In this document: positions 51,810 to 62,167 of the stretch, in pieces | Position numbering within the stretch: position 1 is the first letter of the stretch | Layout: every line of letters begins with the position of its first letter | From: Polynucleobacter sp. MWH-CaK5 | GTDB lineage: Bacteria; Pseudomonadota; Gammaproteobacteria; Burkholderiales; Burkholderiaceae | Length of the DNA: 64,000 nt | Direction of reading: 5' to 3' | Assembly (NCBI RefSeq): GCF_018687615.1 | Contig: NZ_CP061299.1 | Coordinates: forward strand, 372,001 to 436,000 | Notes under the pieces: generated by a model | Databases searched by the model: none | Told to the model about the DNA's origin: nothing | Seen by the model: only the letters and a program-made list of their open reading frames with translations | Position numbers and translations under genes: made by a program

Positions 51810-54059
51810 ATGAAATTTCGTTTTCCTGTGGTCATCATTGATGAGGATTTCCGTACTGAAAATATTTCAGGTTCGGGTGCTCGTGCATTGGCACTTGCTA
51901 TCGAAACCGAAGGTATGGAAGTTCTTGGTTTGACCAGTTATGGAGACTTAACTTCATTTGCTCAGCAAGCTGCCAGAGCCTCTTGTTTTATTCTGTCGAT
52001 TGACGACGAAGAGTTTGGTGCAGGCTCAGCTGCTGAGATTGATTCAGCGCTTGAGGGTTTGCGTGCCTTTGTGATGGAAGTTCGTAAACGCAATGAAGAA
52101 ATTCCAATTTTCTTGTACGGCGAAACCAGAACTTCAAGACATATTCCTAATGATGTTTTACGAGAGTTGCATGGCTTCATTCATATGAATGAAGACACGC
52201 CAGAGTTTGTGGCTCGTCACATCATTCGTGAAGCCAAGGTTTACTTGGATTCGTTGGCACCTCCATTCTTTAAAGCATTGACGCACTATGCTTCTGATGG
52301 TTCTTACTCATGGCATTGCCCAGGTCACTCAGGTGGCGTGGCTTTCTTGAAAAGCCCCGTGGGTCAGATGTTCCACCAATTCTTTGGCGAGAACATGTTG
52401 CGTGCTGACGTTTGTAATGCCGTTGATGAATTAGGCCAATTGCTAGATCACACCGGCCCTGTGGCTGCGAGTGAGCGCAATGCAGCCCGCATCTTTAATG
52501 CGGACCATTTGTTCTTTGTGACGAACGGTACTTCAACATCGAACAAAATCGTTTGGCACTCAACAGTGGCCCCTGGCGACATCGTGATTGTGGATCGTAA
52601 CTGCCACAAATCAATTTTGCACGCCATCATGATGACGGGTGCTGTGCCTGTTTTCTTGATGCCAACGCGTAATCACTACGGCATCATTGGCCCAATTCCT
52701 AAAGAAGAGTTTGACTGGAAAACCATTCAGAAGAAAATTCAGAATAATCCATTCATCACTGATAAAAATGCCAAGCCACGTGTTTTAACGATCACCCAAA
52801 GTACCTATGATGGTGTTTTGTACAACGTTGAAATGATCAAAGAAATGTTGGATGGCAAAGTCGATACATTGCATTTTGATGAAGCTTGGTTGCCGCATGC
52901 AACTTTCCATGACTTCTATAAAGACATGCACGCGATTGGTAAAGATCGTCCACGTTCAAAAGAGAGCATGGTCTTCTCGACACAATCAACGCACAAGTTA
53001 TTGGCAGGCCTATCTCAGGCTTCACAGATTTTGGTGCAAGACTCAGAGTCCAATAAGTTGGACAACGATTGCTTCAATGAATCATATTTGATGCACACAT
53101 CCACAAGCCCTCAGTACGCCATCATTGCTTCTTGCGATGTGGCAGCGGCCATGATGGAGCCTCCAGGCGGCACAGCCTTGGTTCACGAGTCGATTGCAGA
53201 GTCTTTGGATTTCCGTCGCGCCATGCGCAAAGTGGATGAGGAGTGGGGCGCTGACTGGTGGTTCAAAGTTTGGGGCCCAGAGTATCTTGCTGAAGAAGGC
53301 ATTGGCGAAAGAGATGATTGGGTGCTTCAGGCCGATGAACGTTGGCATGATTTTGGTAAGTTGGCTGCAGGCTTCAATATGCTCGATCCAATCAAGGCCA
53401 CCATCATCACTCCAGGCTTGGAGATGGATGGTAGCTTTGCAGATACCGGTATTCCGGCCAGCATTGTGACCAAGTATTTGTCTGAGCACGGTGTGATTGT
53501 TGAGAAGACAGGTCTTTATTCTTTCTTCATCATGTTCACCATCGGCATCACGAAGGGCCGTTGGAATACCATGGTCACAACGTTGCAACAGTTCAAAGAT
53601 GACTACGACAAGAATCAGCCTTTGTGGCGTGTTCTTCCAGAGTTTGTTGCCAAATATCCGCGTTACGAGCGCATTGGTCTTAAAGATCTGTGCCAGCAAA
53701 TCCATCAAGTCTACAAAAAGAATGATGTGGCTCGCATGACCACGGAGATGTATTTGTCAGACATGATTCCTGCAATGAAGCCATCTGATGCATGGGCAAA
53801 AATGGCGCACCGTGACATTGAGCGCGTGGTCATTGATGACTTAGAGGGTCGTGTCACAGCGATGTTGGTAACACCTTACCCACCAGGTATTCCGCTGTTG
53901 ATTCCAGGTGAGCGTTTTAATAAGCGCATCGTTGATTACTTACGTTTCACTCGTGACTTCAATGAGCAGTTCCCTGGCTTTGAAACCGATGTTCATGGTT
54001 TGGTCAAAGGTGACTTGAATGGTCGCAAAGAGTATTACGTTGACTGCGTTAAAGACTGA
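51810..54059 (+). CDS. Orn/Lys/Arg decarboxylase (class I, PLP-dependent)
   Basis: Large inducible-type amino acid decarboxylase of 749 residues. An amino wing domain (1-130, FRFPVVIIDEDFRTEN) with response-regulator-like fold precedes the fold-type I core. HCPGHSGG and VTNGTSTSNKIVWHS form part of the PLP pocket. The Schiff-base Lys is in STQSTHKLLAGLSQAS (about residue 393), and the preceding HFDEAWLPH holds the Asp contacting the ring nitrogen. The carboxyl domain ends in TPYPPGIPLLIPGERF. Arginine, lysine and ornithine forms share these motifs, so the substrate is not decided. Possible roles are acid resistance or polyamine synthesis. Confidence 0.92.
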   Translation: MKFRFPVVIIDEDFRTENISGSGARALALAIETEGMEVLGLTSYGDLTSFAQQAARASCFILSIDDEEFGAGSAAEIDSALEGLRAFVMEVRKRNEEIPIFLYGETRTSRHIPNDVLRELHGFIHMNEDTPEFVARHIIREAKVYLDSLAPPFFKALTHYASDGSYSWHCPGHSGGVAFLKSPVGQMFHQFFGENMLRADVCNAVDELGQLLDHTGPVAASERNAARIFNADHLFFVTNGTSTSNKIVWHSTVAPGDIVIVDRNCHKSILHAIMMTGAVPVFLMPTRNHYGIIGPIPKEEFDWKTIQKKIQNNPFITDKNAKPRVLTITQSTYDGVLYNVEMIKEMLDGKVDTLHFDEAWLPHATFHDFYKDMHAIGKDRPRSKESMVFSTQSTHKLLAGLSQASQILVQDSESNKLDNDCFNESYLMHTSTSPQYAIIASCDVAAAMMEPPGGTALVHESIAESLDFRRAMRKVDEEWGADWWFKVWGPEYLAEEGIGERDDWVLQADERWHDFGKLAAGFNMLDPIKATIITPGLEMDGSFADTGIPASIVTKYLSEHGVIVEKTGLYSFFIMFTIGITKGRWNTMVTTLQQFKDDYDKNQPLWRVLPEFVAKYPRYERIGLKDLCQQIHQVYKKNDVARMTTEMYLSDMIPAMKPSDAWAKMAHRDIERVVIDDLEGRVTAMLVTPYPPGIPLLIPGERFNKRIVDYLRFTRDFNEQFPGFETDVHGLVKGDLNGRKEYYVDCVKD

Positions 54060-54120
54060 TTTTTGATTGATTGAAAGATTGATCCAAGATTTGATTTAAA
54101 AACAAATTCTTCTTAGTTAA

Positions 54121-54155
54121 AAAATAGGCTCACTGTTAAAAGTGAGCCTATTTTT
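54121..54155 (+). terminator. Intrinsic terminator after the decarboxylase gene
   Basis: AAAATAGGCTCACT (54121-54134) pairs with AGTGAGCCTATTTT (54141-54154) around GTTAAA; T-rich sequence follows and A-rich precedes, so it may act for both strands (decarboxylase and argH converge here). Confidence 0.88.
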
Positions 54156-54165
54156 ATTTGGTTTG

Positions 54166-54213
54166 TTACTTTATCTTTTACTTCGGGTGTTACTTTGTCT
54201 GTTACTTCAGGTT
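54166..54213. repeat. Imperfect 24-base tandem repeat across the argH stop codon
   Basis: TTACTTTATCTTTTACTTCGGGTG (54166-54189) is followed by a copy at 54190-54213 that matches at 20 of 24 positions. The argH stop codon (54202-54204) lies in the second copy, so the end of argH appears to have been duplicated downstream. Confidence 0.65.
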
Positions 54214-55632
54214 CTTGCGATAAGCTGCAATGGCTTTCTTTACTTGCTCTGGAGCGGTGCCACCCACATGGTTGCGGCTGTTGATAGATCCTTCAAGAGT
54301 CAAGACTTTGAATGCGTCCTCACCAATCAGATTGGCTTTATCTCCAAGGTCACACGCTGCTCTTAAGTCAGCCAAAGATAAGTCTGCTAAGTCGCAACCT
54401 TTGTTAGAGCATGCCTTCACAGCATGAGCAACAGCCTCATGAGCATCGCGGAAAGCCAAACCTTTTTTAACCAAGTAATCAGCTAAATCAGTAGCAGTTG
54501 CAAAACCTTGAAGTGCTGCTGCTCTCATCACATCTGCTTTGACTTGAATGTGCGGCACCATGTCAGCAAAAATACGCAAGGTATCGCGCAAAGTATCTGC
54601 TGAATCAAACAATGGCTCTTTGTCTTCTTGGTTGTCTTTGTTGTAGGCTAAAGGTTGGCCCTTCATCAAAGTTAACAAAGAAATTAGATTGCCGTTCACG
54701 CGACCAGTTTTGCCTCTTGCTAATTCTGGTACATCAGGATTCTTCTTTTGCGGCATGATTGAGCTGCCTGTGCAGAAACGATCTGGCAGATCCACAAAGC
54801 CAACCCTTGGACTCATCCAAATGATCAATTCTTCTGATAGACGTGAGATGTGTGTCATCACCAATGAAGCTGTGGCACAAAACTCAATCGCAAAGTCTCT
54901 ATCTGAAACCGCATCTAAAGAGTTCTGGCAAACGCCATCAAAACCCAAGGTTTTGGCAACACGTTCACGATCAATCGGATAGCTCGTGCCTGCAAGAGCT
55001 GCAGCACCTAGAGGTAAACGATTGACACGCTTGCGGCAATCAGCCAAACGTTCAGCATCACGCGCAAACATTTCCGCATAGGCCATCACATGGTGACCAA
55101 AAGTGATAGGTTGAGCGACTTGTAAATGAGTGAAGCCAGGCATGATCGTTTCAGCATGCTTCTCAGCTAGACCAAGCAAACCTGAACGCAGGGCAGTCAG
55201 TTCAGATTGAATCTCATCAATTGCGCCACGCAACCATAAGCGAATATCTGTAGCCACTTGATCGTTTCTTGAACGACCAGTGTGAAGACGTTTACCAGCA
55301 TCGCCAATGAGTTTAGTCAGGCGTGCTTCGATGTTCAGATGAACGTCTTCAAGAGCGAGTTCCCAAACAAATGAACCTGCTTCGATTTCAGAGCGTATCT
55401 CTGCCATGCCTTTTTGGATCGCCGCGAAATCTTCCGCACTGATGATTTTCTGTGCGGTCAACATTTCGGCGTGAGCCAAAGAGCCCTGGATATCGACCAA
55501 GGCCATGCGTTTATCAAAATCAACAGAAGCGGTATATCGTTGCACGAGTTCCGCCACAGGCTCTGCAAAGCGAGCCGACCAAGCTTGGTCTTTGTTGTCT
55601 AAAGAGTTCTTGTTTTTATCTAAATCTGCCAT
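54202..55632 (-). CDS. argH: Argininosuccinate lyase
   Basis: Last enzyme of arginine synthesis, splitting argininosuccinate into arginine and fumarate. The 476 residues carry [41 protein letters not shown] and the fumarase-family signature [12 protein letters not shown] with the catalytic Ser loop. It diverges from hemC with 35 bases between starts. An imperfect repeat spans its stop codon. Confidence 0.97.
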   Translation of the reverse strand: MADLDKNKNSLDNKDQAWSARFAEPVAELVQRYTASVDFDKRMALVDIQGSLAHAEMLTAQKIISAEDFAAIQKGMAEIRSEIEAGSFVWELALEDVHLNIEARLTKLIGDAGKRLHTGRSRNDQVATDIRLWLRGAIDEIQSELTALRSGLLGLAEKHAETIMPGFTHLQVAQPITFGHHVMAYAEMFARDAERLADCRKRVNRLPLGAAALAGTSYPIDRERVAKTLGFDGVCQNSLDAVSDRDFAIEFCATASLVMTHISRLSEELIIWMSPRVGFVDLPDRFCTGSSIMPQKKNPDVPELARGKTGRVNGNLISLLTLMKGQPLAYNKDNQEDKEPLFDSADTLRDTLRIFADMVPHIQVKADVMRAAALQGFATATDLADYLVKKGLAFRDAHEAVAHAVKACSNKGCDLADLSLADLRAACDLGDKANLIGEDAFKVLTLEGSINSRNHVGGTAPEQVKKAIAAYRKNLK

Positions 55633-55667
55633 AAATATAAGTATATTGCCTCAAAGGCTTTATTCTT

Positions 55668-56621
55668 ATGGTTATGACACAAATTTCTTATCCTAAAAAG
55701 CTGGTAATTGCCTCCCGAGAGAGCCGTTTGGCCATGTGGCAGGCTGAATATGTTCGTGATTGCTTGAAAAAGCTCTACCCAGACTGCGATGTCAGTATTT
55801 TGGGCATGACCACCCGGGGTGACCAAATTTTGGACAGAACCCTGTCCAAAGTCGGTGGTAAGGGGCTTTTTGTTAAAGAATTGGAAGTTGCCTTGGAGGA
55901 AGGGCGGGCAGATTTGGCCGTTCACTCTCTCAAGGATGTGCCGATGCAGTTACCGGTTGGCTTTGAATTGGCTTGCATCATGGAGCGTGAAGATGCCCGG
56001 GATGCCTTTGTTTCCAATGACTATGCAACTTTGGCTGATTTGCCTGCTGGGGCGGTTGTAGGAACCGCTAGCTTGCGCCGTGAGGCTTCGTTGCGTTCAC
56101 GCTACCCTCATCTGAATATCCAGCCTCTGCGAGGCAATTTGGACACTCGCTTGGGTAAATTAGACAAAGGCGAGTACGCTGCCATCATTTTGGCGGCTGC
56201 TGGTCTTAAGCGCTTAGGTATGGCTGAGCGCATCCGCAGCTTATTGGCTCCTGAAGATAGTTTGCCGGCTGCTGGCCAAGGTGCTTTGGGCATTGAAATC
56301 AGAGCAGGAAGACCTGAGATGAATGATTGGCTGGCTCCTTTGAATCATGCCCCTTCAGCGATGGCTGTGACAGCGGAACGAGCTGTTTCTAGAGCTCTTG
56401 GTGGTTCTTGTGATGTTCCTTTGGCAGCCTATGCGATTTGGGAAGGTGCTGATTTTTTGTACCTTCGTTCCTTTGTGGCGAGTACAGATGGGCAAAGTAT
56501 TTGCCGATCTGAAAAGAAGCTATCAATCAGTAGCATGAGTCATGCAGACAAGATGGGCTTAGAAGTTGCTGATGAGTTGATTGCCCAGGGTGCTAAAGAT
56601 TTATTGCCGCCAAGAAATTAA
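55668..56621 (+). CDS. hemC: Hydroxymethylbilane synthase (porphobilinogen deaminase)
   Basis: Builds hydroxymethylbilane from four porphobilinogens. Of 317 residues, the blocks [65 protein letters not shown] and [12 protein letters not shown] are clear. The Cys binding the dipyrromethane cofactor is in [13 protein letters not shown] (about residue 247). ATG 55668 and 55674 are both possible. First gene of a hemC-hemD-hemX-hemY operon. Confidence 0.97.
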   Translation: MVMTQISYPKKLVIASRESRLAMWQAEYVRDCLKKLYPDCDVSILGMTTRGDQILDRTLSKVGGKGLFVKELEVALEEGRADLAVHSLKDVPMQLPVGFELACIMEREDARDAFVSNDYATLADLPAGAVVGTASLRREASLRSRYPHLNIQPLRGNLDTRLGKLDKGEYAAIILAAAGLKRLGMAERIRSLLAPEDSLPAAGQGALGIEIRAGRPEMNDWLAPLNHAPSAMAVTAERAVSRALGGSCDVPLAAYAIWEGADFLYLRSFVASTDGQSICRSEKKLSISSMSHADKMGLEVADELIAQGAKDLLPPRN

Positions 56622-56633
56622 GGCTTAAAACTC

Positions 56634-57428
56634 ATGCCCAATATTGTTCTGACTCGCCCACTAGGACAGTCTCTAAGATTGGGAGAGTTATTGCATCGGA
56701 AGTTTCCGACGCTTGAACAAATTCAACTGCCTTTATTGGCAATTGTCCCCAATGAAAATCCAGCAGATGCCAAGCGTTTGAAGGATCTTTTACCAAGCAC
56801 TGATTTAGCCGTTTTCGTGAGTCCTAATGCGGTTGAGTGTTCGATGCGCTTGTTGCAAGCGGAGTGGCCCAAAAATATTCCTATAGCGGTGGTGGGTGGT
56901 GGCAGCTTAGAGGCGCTGAGCAATCACGGCATCACGGCCCAGCATGGCTTCACAATCTACGCACCGAGCAATCCAAGTGAATGGGACTCAGAAGGATTGT
57001 GGAAGATATTGAATCAATCCCAATCATCTTGGTCTGGTAAGAACATTCTCTTTTTAAAAGGCATTGGTGGCAGAGCTTGGCTTGGTGAGCAATTTTTATT
57101 GCAAGGTGCTGAAATACACTCGATATCTACTTACAAAAGAGTTCCTCTAGCAGATGACTCGCCAGCTTGGCTGGGTTTAAAAAAATCAATCCCAAGCGAT
57201 TCTATTTGCTTACTGACTTCTTCTGAAGCCGCACGACACTTTGCTCAGTTTTTAAAAGAAAACCCATCATGGGCAATGTCTTGGTTAAATGAAGCTATGA
57301 TGTTGTGTACGCATGAGCGAATCGCTCAGGCATGTGCTGAACTTGGATTTGAAAATATAGATTGCTGTGCTCCAGGCGATGATTCATTGCTTGTGAAAAT
57401 TGAACAATGGCACACCAATAAAAATTAG
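56634..57428 (+). CDS. hemD: Uroporphyrinogen-III synthase
   Basis: Cyclises hydroxymethylbilane to uroporphyrinogen III. The 264-residue protein is diverged as HemD proteins usually are, but shows VLTRPLGQSLRLGELL, AVFVSPNAVECSMRLL, NILFLKGIGGRAWLGEQFLLQGAEI with following YKRVP, and LLTSSEAARHFAQFL in the right order. It lies 12 bases after hemC and eight before hemX. Confidence 0.92.
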   Translation: MPNIVLTRPLGQSLRLGELLHRKFPTLEQIQLPLLAIVPNENPADAKRLKDLLPSTDLAVFVSPNAVECSMRLLQAEWPKNIPIAVVGGGSLEALSNHGITAQHGFTIYAPSNPSEWDSEGLWKILNQSQSSWSGKNILFLKGIGGRAWLGEQFLLQGAEIHSISTYKRVPLADDSPAWLGLKKSIPSDSICLLTSSEAARHFAQFLKENPSWAMSWLNEAMMLCTHERIAQACAELGFENIDCCAPGDDSLLVKIEQWHTNKN

Positions 57429-57436
57429 GAATTGAA

Positions 57437-58144
57437 ATGGCTGCAGATCTCGATCAAGTGAATACCAAAACTGCTAAACAAGTCCAATCAGAAGCTTTGG
57501 GTAAAGGTTTATGGAGAGCCTTGTGGATCGCTATTGCCATTTGTCTTGTTTGGTTAGTGATCGAAGGGGGTTTTCGTCTTTATCACCGCCCAGCACAACT
57601 TGATGCCAGGGTTGTAGAGTTGGAGGCTCAGCTAGCTAAAGTATTAACCCAAGAAGCTGAAATCAATTTGGCCTTGAAGAGCTCCTTGGAGAATCAAAAA
57701 AATCTTGCTCCAGTGGCCAATCAGTTAAATCAATTATTGAGCCAAGTGGCTCAGTTGCCAATGAATGCATTGCCTGTGGCAGGGGCGCCAGCCATTGCAA
57801 GCACTGCCGGAACTCCGACTGTTGTTCAAAAAATCATGTCGGCGATTAAAGGATTGGGCGATCAGTTGATGCGCATTCAGGTGGTGGGTGATGTGAAGGA
57901 TGTGGCGATGACTCCAGCTGCGCAAGATTTGATTCGTCAGCAATTGAGATTGCATTTTTTAAGTGCAAGATTGGCTTGGTTGTCTCAATTGCCCCAAGCA
58001 ACGAGAGATGATTTGATTCAAGCAGAGCAATTGATTGCAAAACATTTTCAAGCGCAAGCAAGCTCAGTGGTGCAGATTCAAAAAAATATCAGTGAGCTTC
58101 GCACTGAAGTATCTAAATCAACTCCAGTGAATAAGGGTCAGTGA
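57437..58144 (+). CDS. hemX: HemX-like membrane-anchored protein
   Basis: Protein of 235 residues annotated in this position as HemX or a uroporphyrinogen-III C-methyltransferase-like protein. It has one amino-terminal membrane helix (about 27-47, ALWIAIAICLVWLVIEGGF), then a periplasmic coiled coil (LDARVVELEAQLAKVLTQE) and a helical domain ending KNISELRTEVSKSTP. There is no AdoMet methyltransferase domain, so the enzyme name would be misleading. The operon with hemCD and hemY points to heme synthesis, role unclear. Confidence 0.85.
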   Translation: MAADLDQVNTKTAKQVQSEALGKGLWRALWIAIAICLVWLVIEGGFRLYHRPAQLDARVVELEAQLAKVLTQEAEINLALKSSLENQKNLAPVANQLNQLLSQVAQLPMNALPVAGAPAIASTAGTPTVVQKIMSAIKGLGDQLMRIQVVGDVKDVAMTPAAQDLIRQQLRLHFLSARLAWLSQLPQATRDDLIQAEQLIAKHFQAQASSVVQIQKNISELRTEVSKSTPVNKGQ

Positions 58145-59340
58145 TGATGCGCGGTGCATTGTGGTTGGCTTTCTTGTTTGCGGCTGCAGTCTTGCTGGCT
58201 TTGTTTGCCAGTGGCAATGCTGGTCATATCACCATTTATTTCCCACCTTATCGCTTAGATACTAGCCTTAATCTTTTTATTGTGGTGGTGTTAGGGGTGT
58301 TGATCGTCGGCTTATTAGCTTGGCGAACTTTTGCTGCAGTATTGGGTTTACCAAAGCAGGCTGCTTTGTATCGTCGCAAGCAGCGTGAAGCCCGTGCGAT
58401 TGTTTTACTCTCTGAGGCCGTCGAAGATATCTTTGCGGGACGTTTTTCAAAAGCATTAAAAGCAGCAGAAGCTGCCAGTGTTAATCAAGCGTTATCAGAA
58501 ACCGCTGCTTTATTGGCTGCTAGAGCGGCGCATCGTCTGAATCGATTTGACTTAAGAGATCAGTGGTTATCAAAAATACAGTCAGCCAATAAACAGCAAG
58601 CTCGCTTGGTAGCCATGGCTGATATGCAAATGGATTCAAATGATCCGGCGGGCGCACTGGCCACCATTGAGCAATTGCAAAAGGGTGGCGCCAGACAATT
58701 ATTGGTTCAGCGAATTGCGCTTAAAGCAAATCAGCAGTTAAAGCGTTGGGAAGAAGTCTTAAGATTGAGTCATAGCTTGAGTAAGCGCGAAGCCATTCAT
58801 CCAGTGTTGGCTCAAAAAACAGTGCAAGAAGCTGTGGCGAAATTGGTTCAAGAAAAATCAACTGATCATCAAGCACTTTTAGCTATTTGGAAGAATTTGC
58901 CAAAGGCTGATCGAAAAGTTTCTAGGGTTGCTCTGGTGATGGCCAAGGGATTATTGGCAGTTGGTCAGCAGGACATTGCTCGTGGCTTCATTGAAGAGTC
59001 TTTGGATGATCAGTGGGACGAGTCATTGATTGCTATTTATCCAGATTGCTTACCAACTGGATCGACGACTCTGAGCTTGGTTCAGAAGATAGAAGCTTGG
59101 ATGATGAAGTACCCAAGTGAGCCTGCTCTTTCTTTGGCCTTGGCCAAAGTTTGTTTGGCTCAAAAACTATGGGGTAAAGCCAAGTCAAGTTTGCAAGGGG
59201 TGATCAAAGATCCAAAGACAAAACCTTTGCTTAAAGCCAACGCGCACATGAATATGGCAAAACTGCATGAGGCTCTAGAAGAGCCTCTTGAGGCTGCGAC
59301 GCACTATCAGCTCGCTGCCCACATTTTTGCAGCTAGCTAA
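58144..59340 (+). CDS. hemY: HemY-type TPR membrane protein of the heme operon
   Basis: Inner-membrane protein of 398 residues. Start taken as ATG 58144, which overlaps the hemX stop (TGATG); GTG 58141 is possible. Two amino-terminal helices (about 3-22 and 40-60) surround GHITIYFPPYRLDTSLNLF. A tetratricopeptide-like helical domain follows, with AARAAHRLNRFDLRDQWLSK and KANAHMNMAKLHEALEEPL. The HemY_N plus TPR layout is usual at the end of hemCDX operons in beta- and gammaproteobacteria. It is not the protoporphyrinogen oxidase also called HemY. Confidence 0.92.
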   Translation: MMRGALWLAFLFAAAVLLALFASGNAGHITIYFPPYRLDTSLNLFIVVVLGVLIVGLLAWRTFAAVLGLPKQAALYRRKQREARAIVLLSEAVEDIFAGRFSKALKAAEAASVNQALSETAALLAARAAHRLNRFDLRDQWLSKIQSANKQQARLVAMADMQMDSNDPAGALATIEQLQKGGARQLLVQRIALKANQQLKRWEEVLRLSHSLSKREAIHPVLAQKTVQEAVAKLVQEKSTDHQALLAIWKNLPKADRKVSRVALVMAKGLLAVGQQDIARGFIEESLDDQWDESLIAIYPDCLPTGSTTLSLVQKIEAWMMKYPSEPALSLALAKVCLAQKLWGKAKSSLQGVIKDPKTKPLLKANAHMNMAKLHEALEEPLEAATHYQLAAHIFAAS

Positions 59341-59358
59341 GGCATTTAGCTGTTTTAG

Positions 59359-60750
59359 TTAGCTAAGCCAGCGCAATAATCGTTCTGTGGTTTTGTTGTA
59401 AGGAGGGTGGGCCAGTTTGCTGCCCATCCAAGCTTTAATGCCGAGCAGGCCACGAACTTGAAGAGTTGGCTTGAGATGACTGAATGTGTCAAAGCCAGCT
59501 TGACCGTGATAAGCGCCCATGCCACTAGCTCCAATGCCGCCAAAAGGTATTTGTTCAATACCAGCTTGTATGAGTGTGTCATTGGCAGTCACACTGCCTG
59601 AGTGAGTCTTCGAGATCAAGTTTCTTAGTGCTTTTTTATCTTTACCAAACCAATAGATGCTCAATGGATGATCTTTTGAGTTGATGAATTCAATCACGTC
59701 TTCTTGGGATGACACGCCGATGATTGGCAAGATGGGGCCAAAAATTTCTTCTTGCATCACCAGGCTGTGAGGTGCAACTTGGGTCAGCATCACTGGGGTG
59801 AAAGGACGGTTTTCTGATTCGGGTAGAAGAGGGCTGACTTGGGCGCCTTTGCTTGTTGCATCAGAAACGAGTTGTTGCCAACGAGACAGTTGTTCTTGGT
59901 CGATTGGATGGGTCAGCTCAGAAGGATCGGTGAATAGAGTTTCAGCAGCTTTGACTAAAGCATCCTTTAGTTCTGGAATTAACTCATGCTTGATCAAAAT
60001 GTAATCTGGGGCAACACAGGTTTGTCCGCCATTGATCAATTTGCCATAAATGATTCTTGTGGCGGCATCTGCTAAGTTAGCATCATGATTGATGACCACG
60101 GGTGATTTACCACCCAGTTCCAAAGTCAGCGGCGTGAGGTTCTCTGCTGCAGCTCGCATCACTCGCTTGCCAATCGCGGTTGAGCCCGTGAAAAATAAAT
60201 GATCAAAGGCTAATTCTGAAAAGTCGCGAGCAACATCTTCTCCGCCGGTTGTCACGCAAAGCTCGAGAGGATGAAAGAATTCTCCGATGATGGTGGCAAG
60301 GTAGCCGGATGTCCTAGGAGAGCGCTCTGAAAGTTTGAGCCAAACTCTGTTGCCGGCAGCTATGGCTGAAATAGCAGGAATCAATGCCAGTTGAATCGGG
60401 TAATTCCAAGGGCTGATGATGCCAACCACTCCTTTGGGTTGGGCTTGTGCCCAAGCTTTGGATGGTTTTAGATGCATCGGCATAGAAATGTCGCGCGTCT
60501 TCATCCAAGACTTAAGATGTTTGATCGCGTATTTAGCTGCCTGACGCACCATAGCCAATTCAGTTAAGCGTGTTTCAACGTAGTGGCGATTGCCAAAGTC
60601 AGCATGAACCACTTTGCACAAGTTCTCTTCATATTTATCAATCATTGCCACCACACGCTCAATTCGCTCTTTGCGTTCAGCAAAACTGGGTGATGGGTCA
60701 TGAGCAAAGGCTTGCTGCAAATCTTCAAGTTGTAATTGGAGAGCGTTCAT
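59359..60750 (-). CDS. NAD(P)-dependent aldehyde dehydrogenase (coniferyl-aldehyde type)
   Basis: Soluble aldehyde dehydrogenase of 463 residues in the short class without the usual amino extension. Motifs: GVVGIISPWNYPIQLALIPA (cofactor side), FFTGSTAIGKRVM, the general-base Glu in TLELGGKSPVVI (about residue 211) and the catalytic Cys in NGGQTCVAPDYI (about residue 245). Overall arrangement resembles coniferyl-aldehyde dehydrogenase (CalB) and long-chain aldehyde enzymes, including a membrane-associated-looking carboxyl end. Converges on hemY. Substrate is not decided. Confidence 0.88.
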   Translation of the reverse strand: MNALQLQLEDLQQAFAHDPSPSFAERKERIERVVAMIDKYEENLCKVVHADFGNRHYVETRLTELAMVRQAAKYAIKHLKSWMKTRDISMPMHLKPSKAWAQAQPKGVVGIISPWNYPIQLALIPAISAIAAGNRVWLKLSERSPRTSGYLATIIGEFFHPLELCVTTGGEDVARDFSELAFDHLFFTGSTAIGKRVMRAAAENLTPLTLELGGKSPVVINHDANLADAATRIIYGKLINGGQTCVAPDYILIKHELIPELKDALVKAAETLFTDPSELTHPIDQEQLSRWQQLVSDATSKGAQVSPLLPESENRPFTPVMLTQVAPHSLVMQEEIFGPILPIIGVSSQEDVIEFINSKDHPLSIYWFGKDKKALRNLISKTHSGSVTANDTLIQAGIEQIPFGGIGASGMGAYHGQAGFDTFSHLKPTLQVRGLLGIKAWMGSKLAHPPYNKTTERLLRWLS

Positions 60751-60920
60751 GGAATTTTGGTGTTGATTGAATATGAGAAGTGAATATGAGAAGTATATGG
60801 GTAATTGATAGAACTAAGAATCAGGGATTTGACTAATACGGGTTAACTGAATGCCCCTGCTCCAAGCAGGTTAATGCTCAGAGGATTAAGATGACATCAT
60901 TGAAATAGAGGATGAGCGTC

Positions 60921-61451
60921 ATGAATCAAGAAGCAACATTGGGTGGCGGATGTTTTTGGTGTTTAGAGGCCGTTTATCAGCACGTGAAAGGTGTTCATCG
61001 TGTTGAGTCTGGTTACGCTGGTGGTAAGGCTTCTGATGCCAACTACGATGCAGTTTGCAGTGGAAGAACTGATCATGCAGAAGTGGTTCGTTTGGAATTC
61101 GATTCTTCTGTGATCAGCTTTAAGCAGTTGCTAGAAATTTTTTATGCCATTCATGATCCAACGACGCTTAATCGCCAGGGGAATGATGTGGGCTCGCAAT
61201 ATCGCTCAGTCATTTTTACTCATGATGAGACTCAAAAGACCACCGCTACGAACTTGGTGAAGCAATTAGAAGAATCTGGAATTTTTGGCAACGAGATTGT
61301 GACTGAAATTTCAGATTTGCCAATTTACTATCCGGCTGAAGAGTATCACCAGAATTATTTCAACTTACATCCTGATCAGGGTTATTGCGCTTTTGTGGTC
61401 AGCCCCAAGGTGGCCAAGTTCAGAGAACAATTCAAAGATCTTTTGATGTAA
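60921..61451 (+). CDS. msrA: Peptide methionine-S-sulfoxide reductase MsrA
   Basis: Repairs oxidised methionine in proteins. I place the start at ATG 60921 because GAGG (60908-60911) is nine bases ahead; it lies next to the earlier ATG 60912, which would have no spacing. The 176 residues begin MNQEATLGGGCFWCLEAVYQ with the catalytic Cys in GCFWC. Blocks YAGGKASDANYDAVCSG, DPTTLNRQGNDVGSQYRS and AEEYHQNYF are typical. Converges on pdxH. Confidence 0.96.
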   Translation: MNQEATLGGGCFWCLEAVYQHVKGVHRVESGYAGGKASDANYDAVCSGRTDHAEVVRLEFDSSVISFKQLLEIFYAIHDPTTLNRQGNDVGSQYRSVIFTHDETQKTTATNLVKQLEESGIFGNEIVTEISDLPIYYPAEEYHQNYFNLHPDQGYCAFVVSPKVAKFREQFKDLLM

Positions 61452-61466
61452 ATCAATTAAATGTGA

Positions 61467-62102
61467 TTAGGGAGCAAGGCGCTCAATTTTCCAGGCGTTT
61501 TGCTCGCGGGTGTAACGAATTCTGTCGTGCAAGCGAGAAGGTCTGCCTTGCCAAAACTCTGCAGCCTCAGGCTTGACCCTAAAGCCTCCCCAGTGAGGTG
61601 GGCGTGGTGGATTAAGCGCAAACTTAAGAGCATATTCTGCCGCTTTGGCAATCAATTCACCTCTTCCAGAAATCACTTTGCTTTGTGGTGAGGCCCATGC
61701 GCCAATTCTTGAGTCCAATGGTCTTGAGTGAAAGTATTCATCACTTTCTTTTTCAGAAATCTTTTCAACACTGCCCTCAATTCGAATCTGTCTTTCGAGC
61801 TCTGGCCAAAAGAATAAAAGGGCTGCGTGAGGATTGGCCAATAAAGCTTGGCCTTTGCGGCTGTCGTAATTGGTGAAAAAAACAAAGCCTTCTTGAGTCA
61901 CTTCTTTGATTAAAACTATTCTGGCGCTGGGTTTGCCATTTTCATCAACCGATGCTACTGTCATAGCATTCGGTTCAGGTAATTCTGCATGCTGAGCTTG
62001 ATCAAACCAAATCTTGAATTGATCAACTGGGTTGGCTTGAACATCCTCTTCAGAGAGGCTGCCTTTCATGTAGGATTTTCTGAGATCAGCTAGCTTTGTC
62101 AT
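61467..62102 (-). CDS. pdxH: Pyridoxamine 5'-phosphate oxidase
   Basis: FMN enzyme making pyridoxal phosphate from pyridoxine or pyridoxamine phosphate. The 211 residues show [49 protein letters not shown], and the carboxyl signature [20 protein letters not shown] followed by RLHDRIRY. Complete length. It diverges from the DUF294 gene; 65 bases lie between them. Confidence 0.97.
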   Translation of the reverse strand: MTKLADLRKSYMKGSLSEEDVQANPVDQFKIWFDQAQHAELPEPNAMTVASVDENGKPSARIVLIKEVTQEGFVFFTNYDSRKGQALLANPHAALLFFWPELERQIRIEGSVEKISEKESDEYFHSRPLDSRIGAWASPQSKVISGRGELIAKAAEYALKFALNPPRPPHWGGFRVKPEAAEFWQGRPSRLHDRIRYTREQNAWKIERLAP

Positions 62103-62167
62103 AAGAGAAGTATATATAGTCTTTGTTGGCTTTGCTGGATTGTGTTGGAACTAAAAGGAATGAATTG

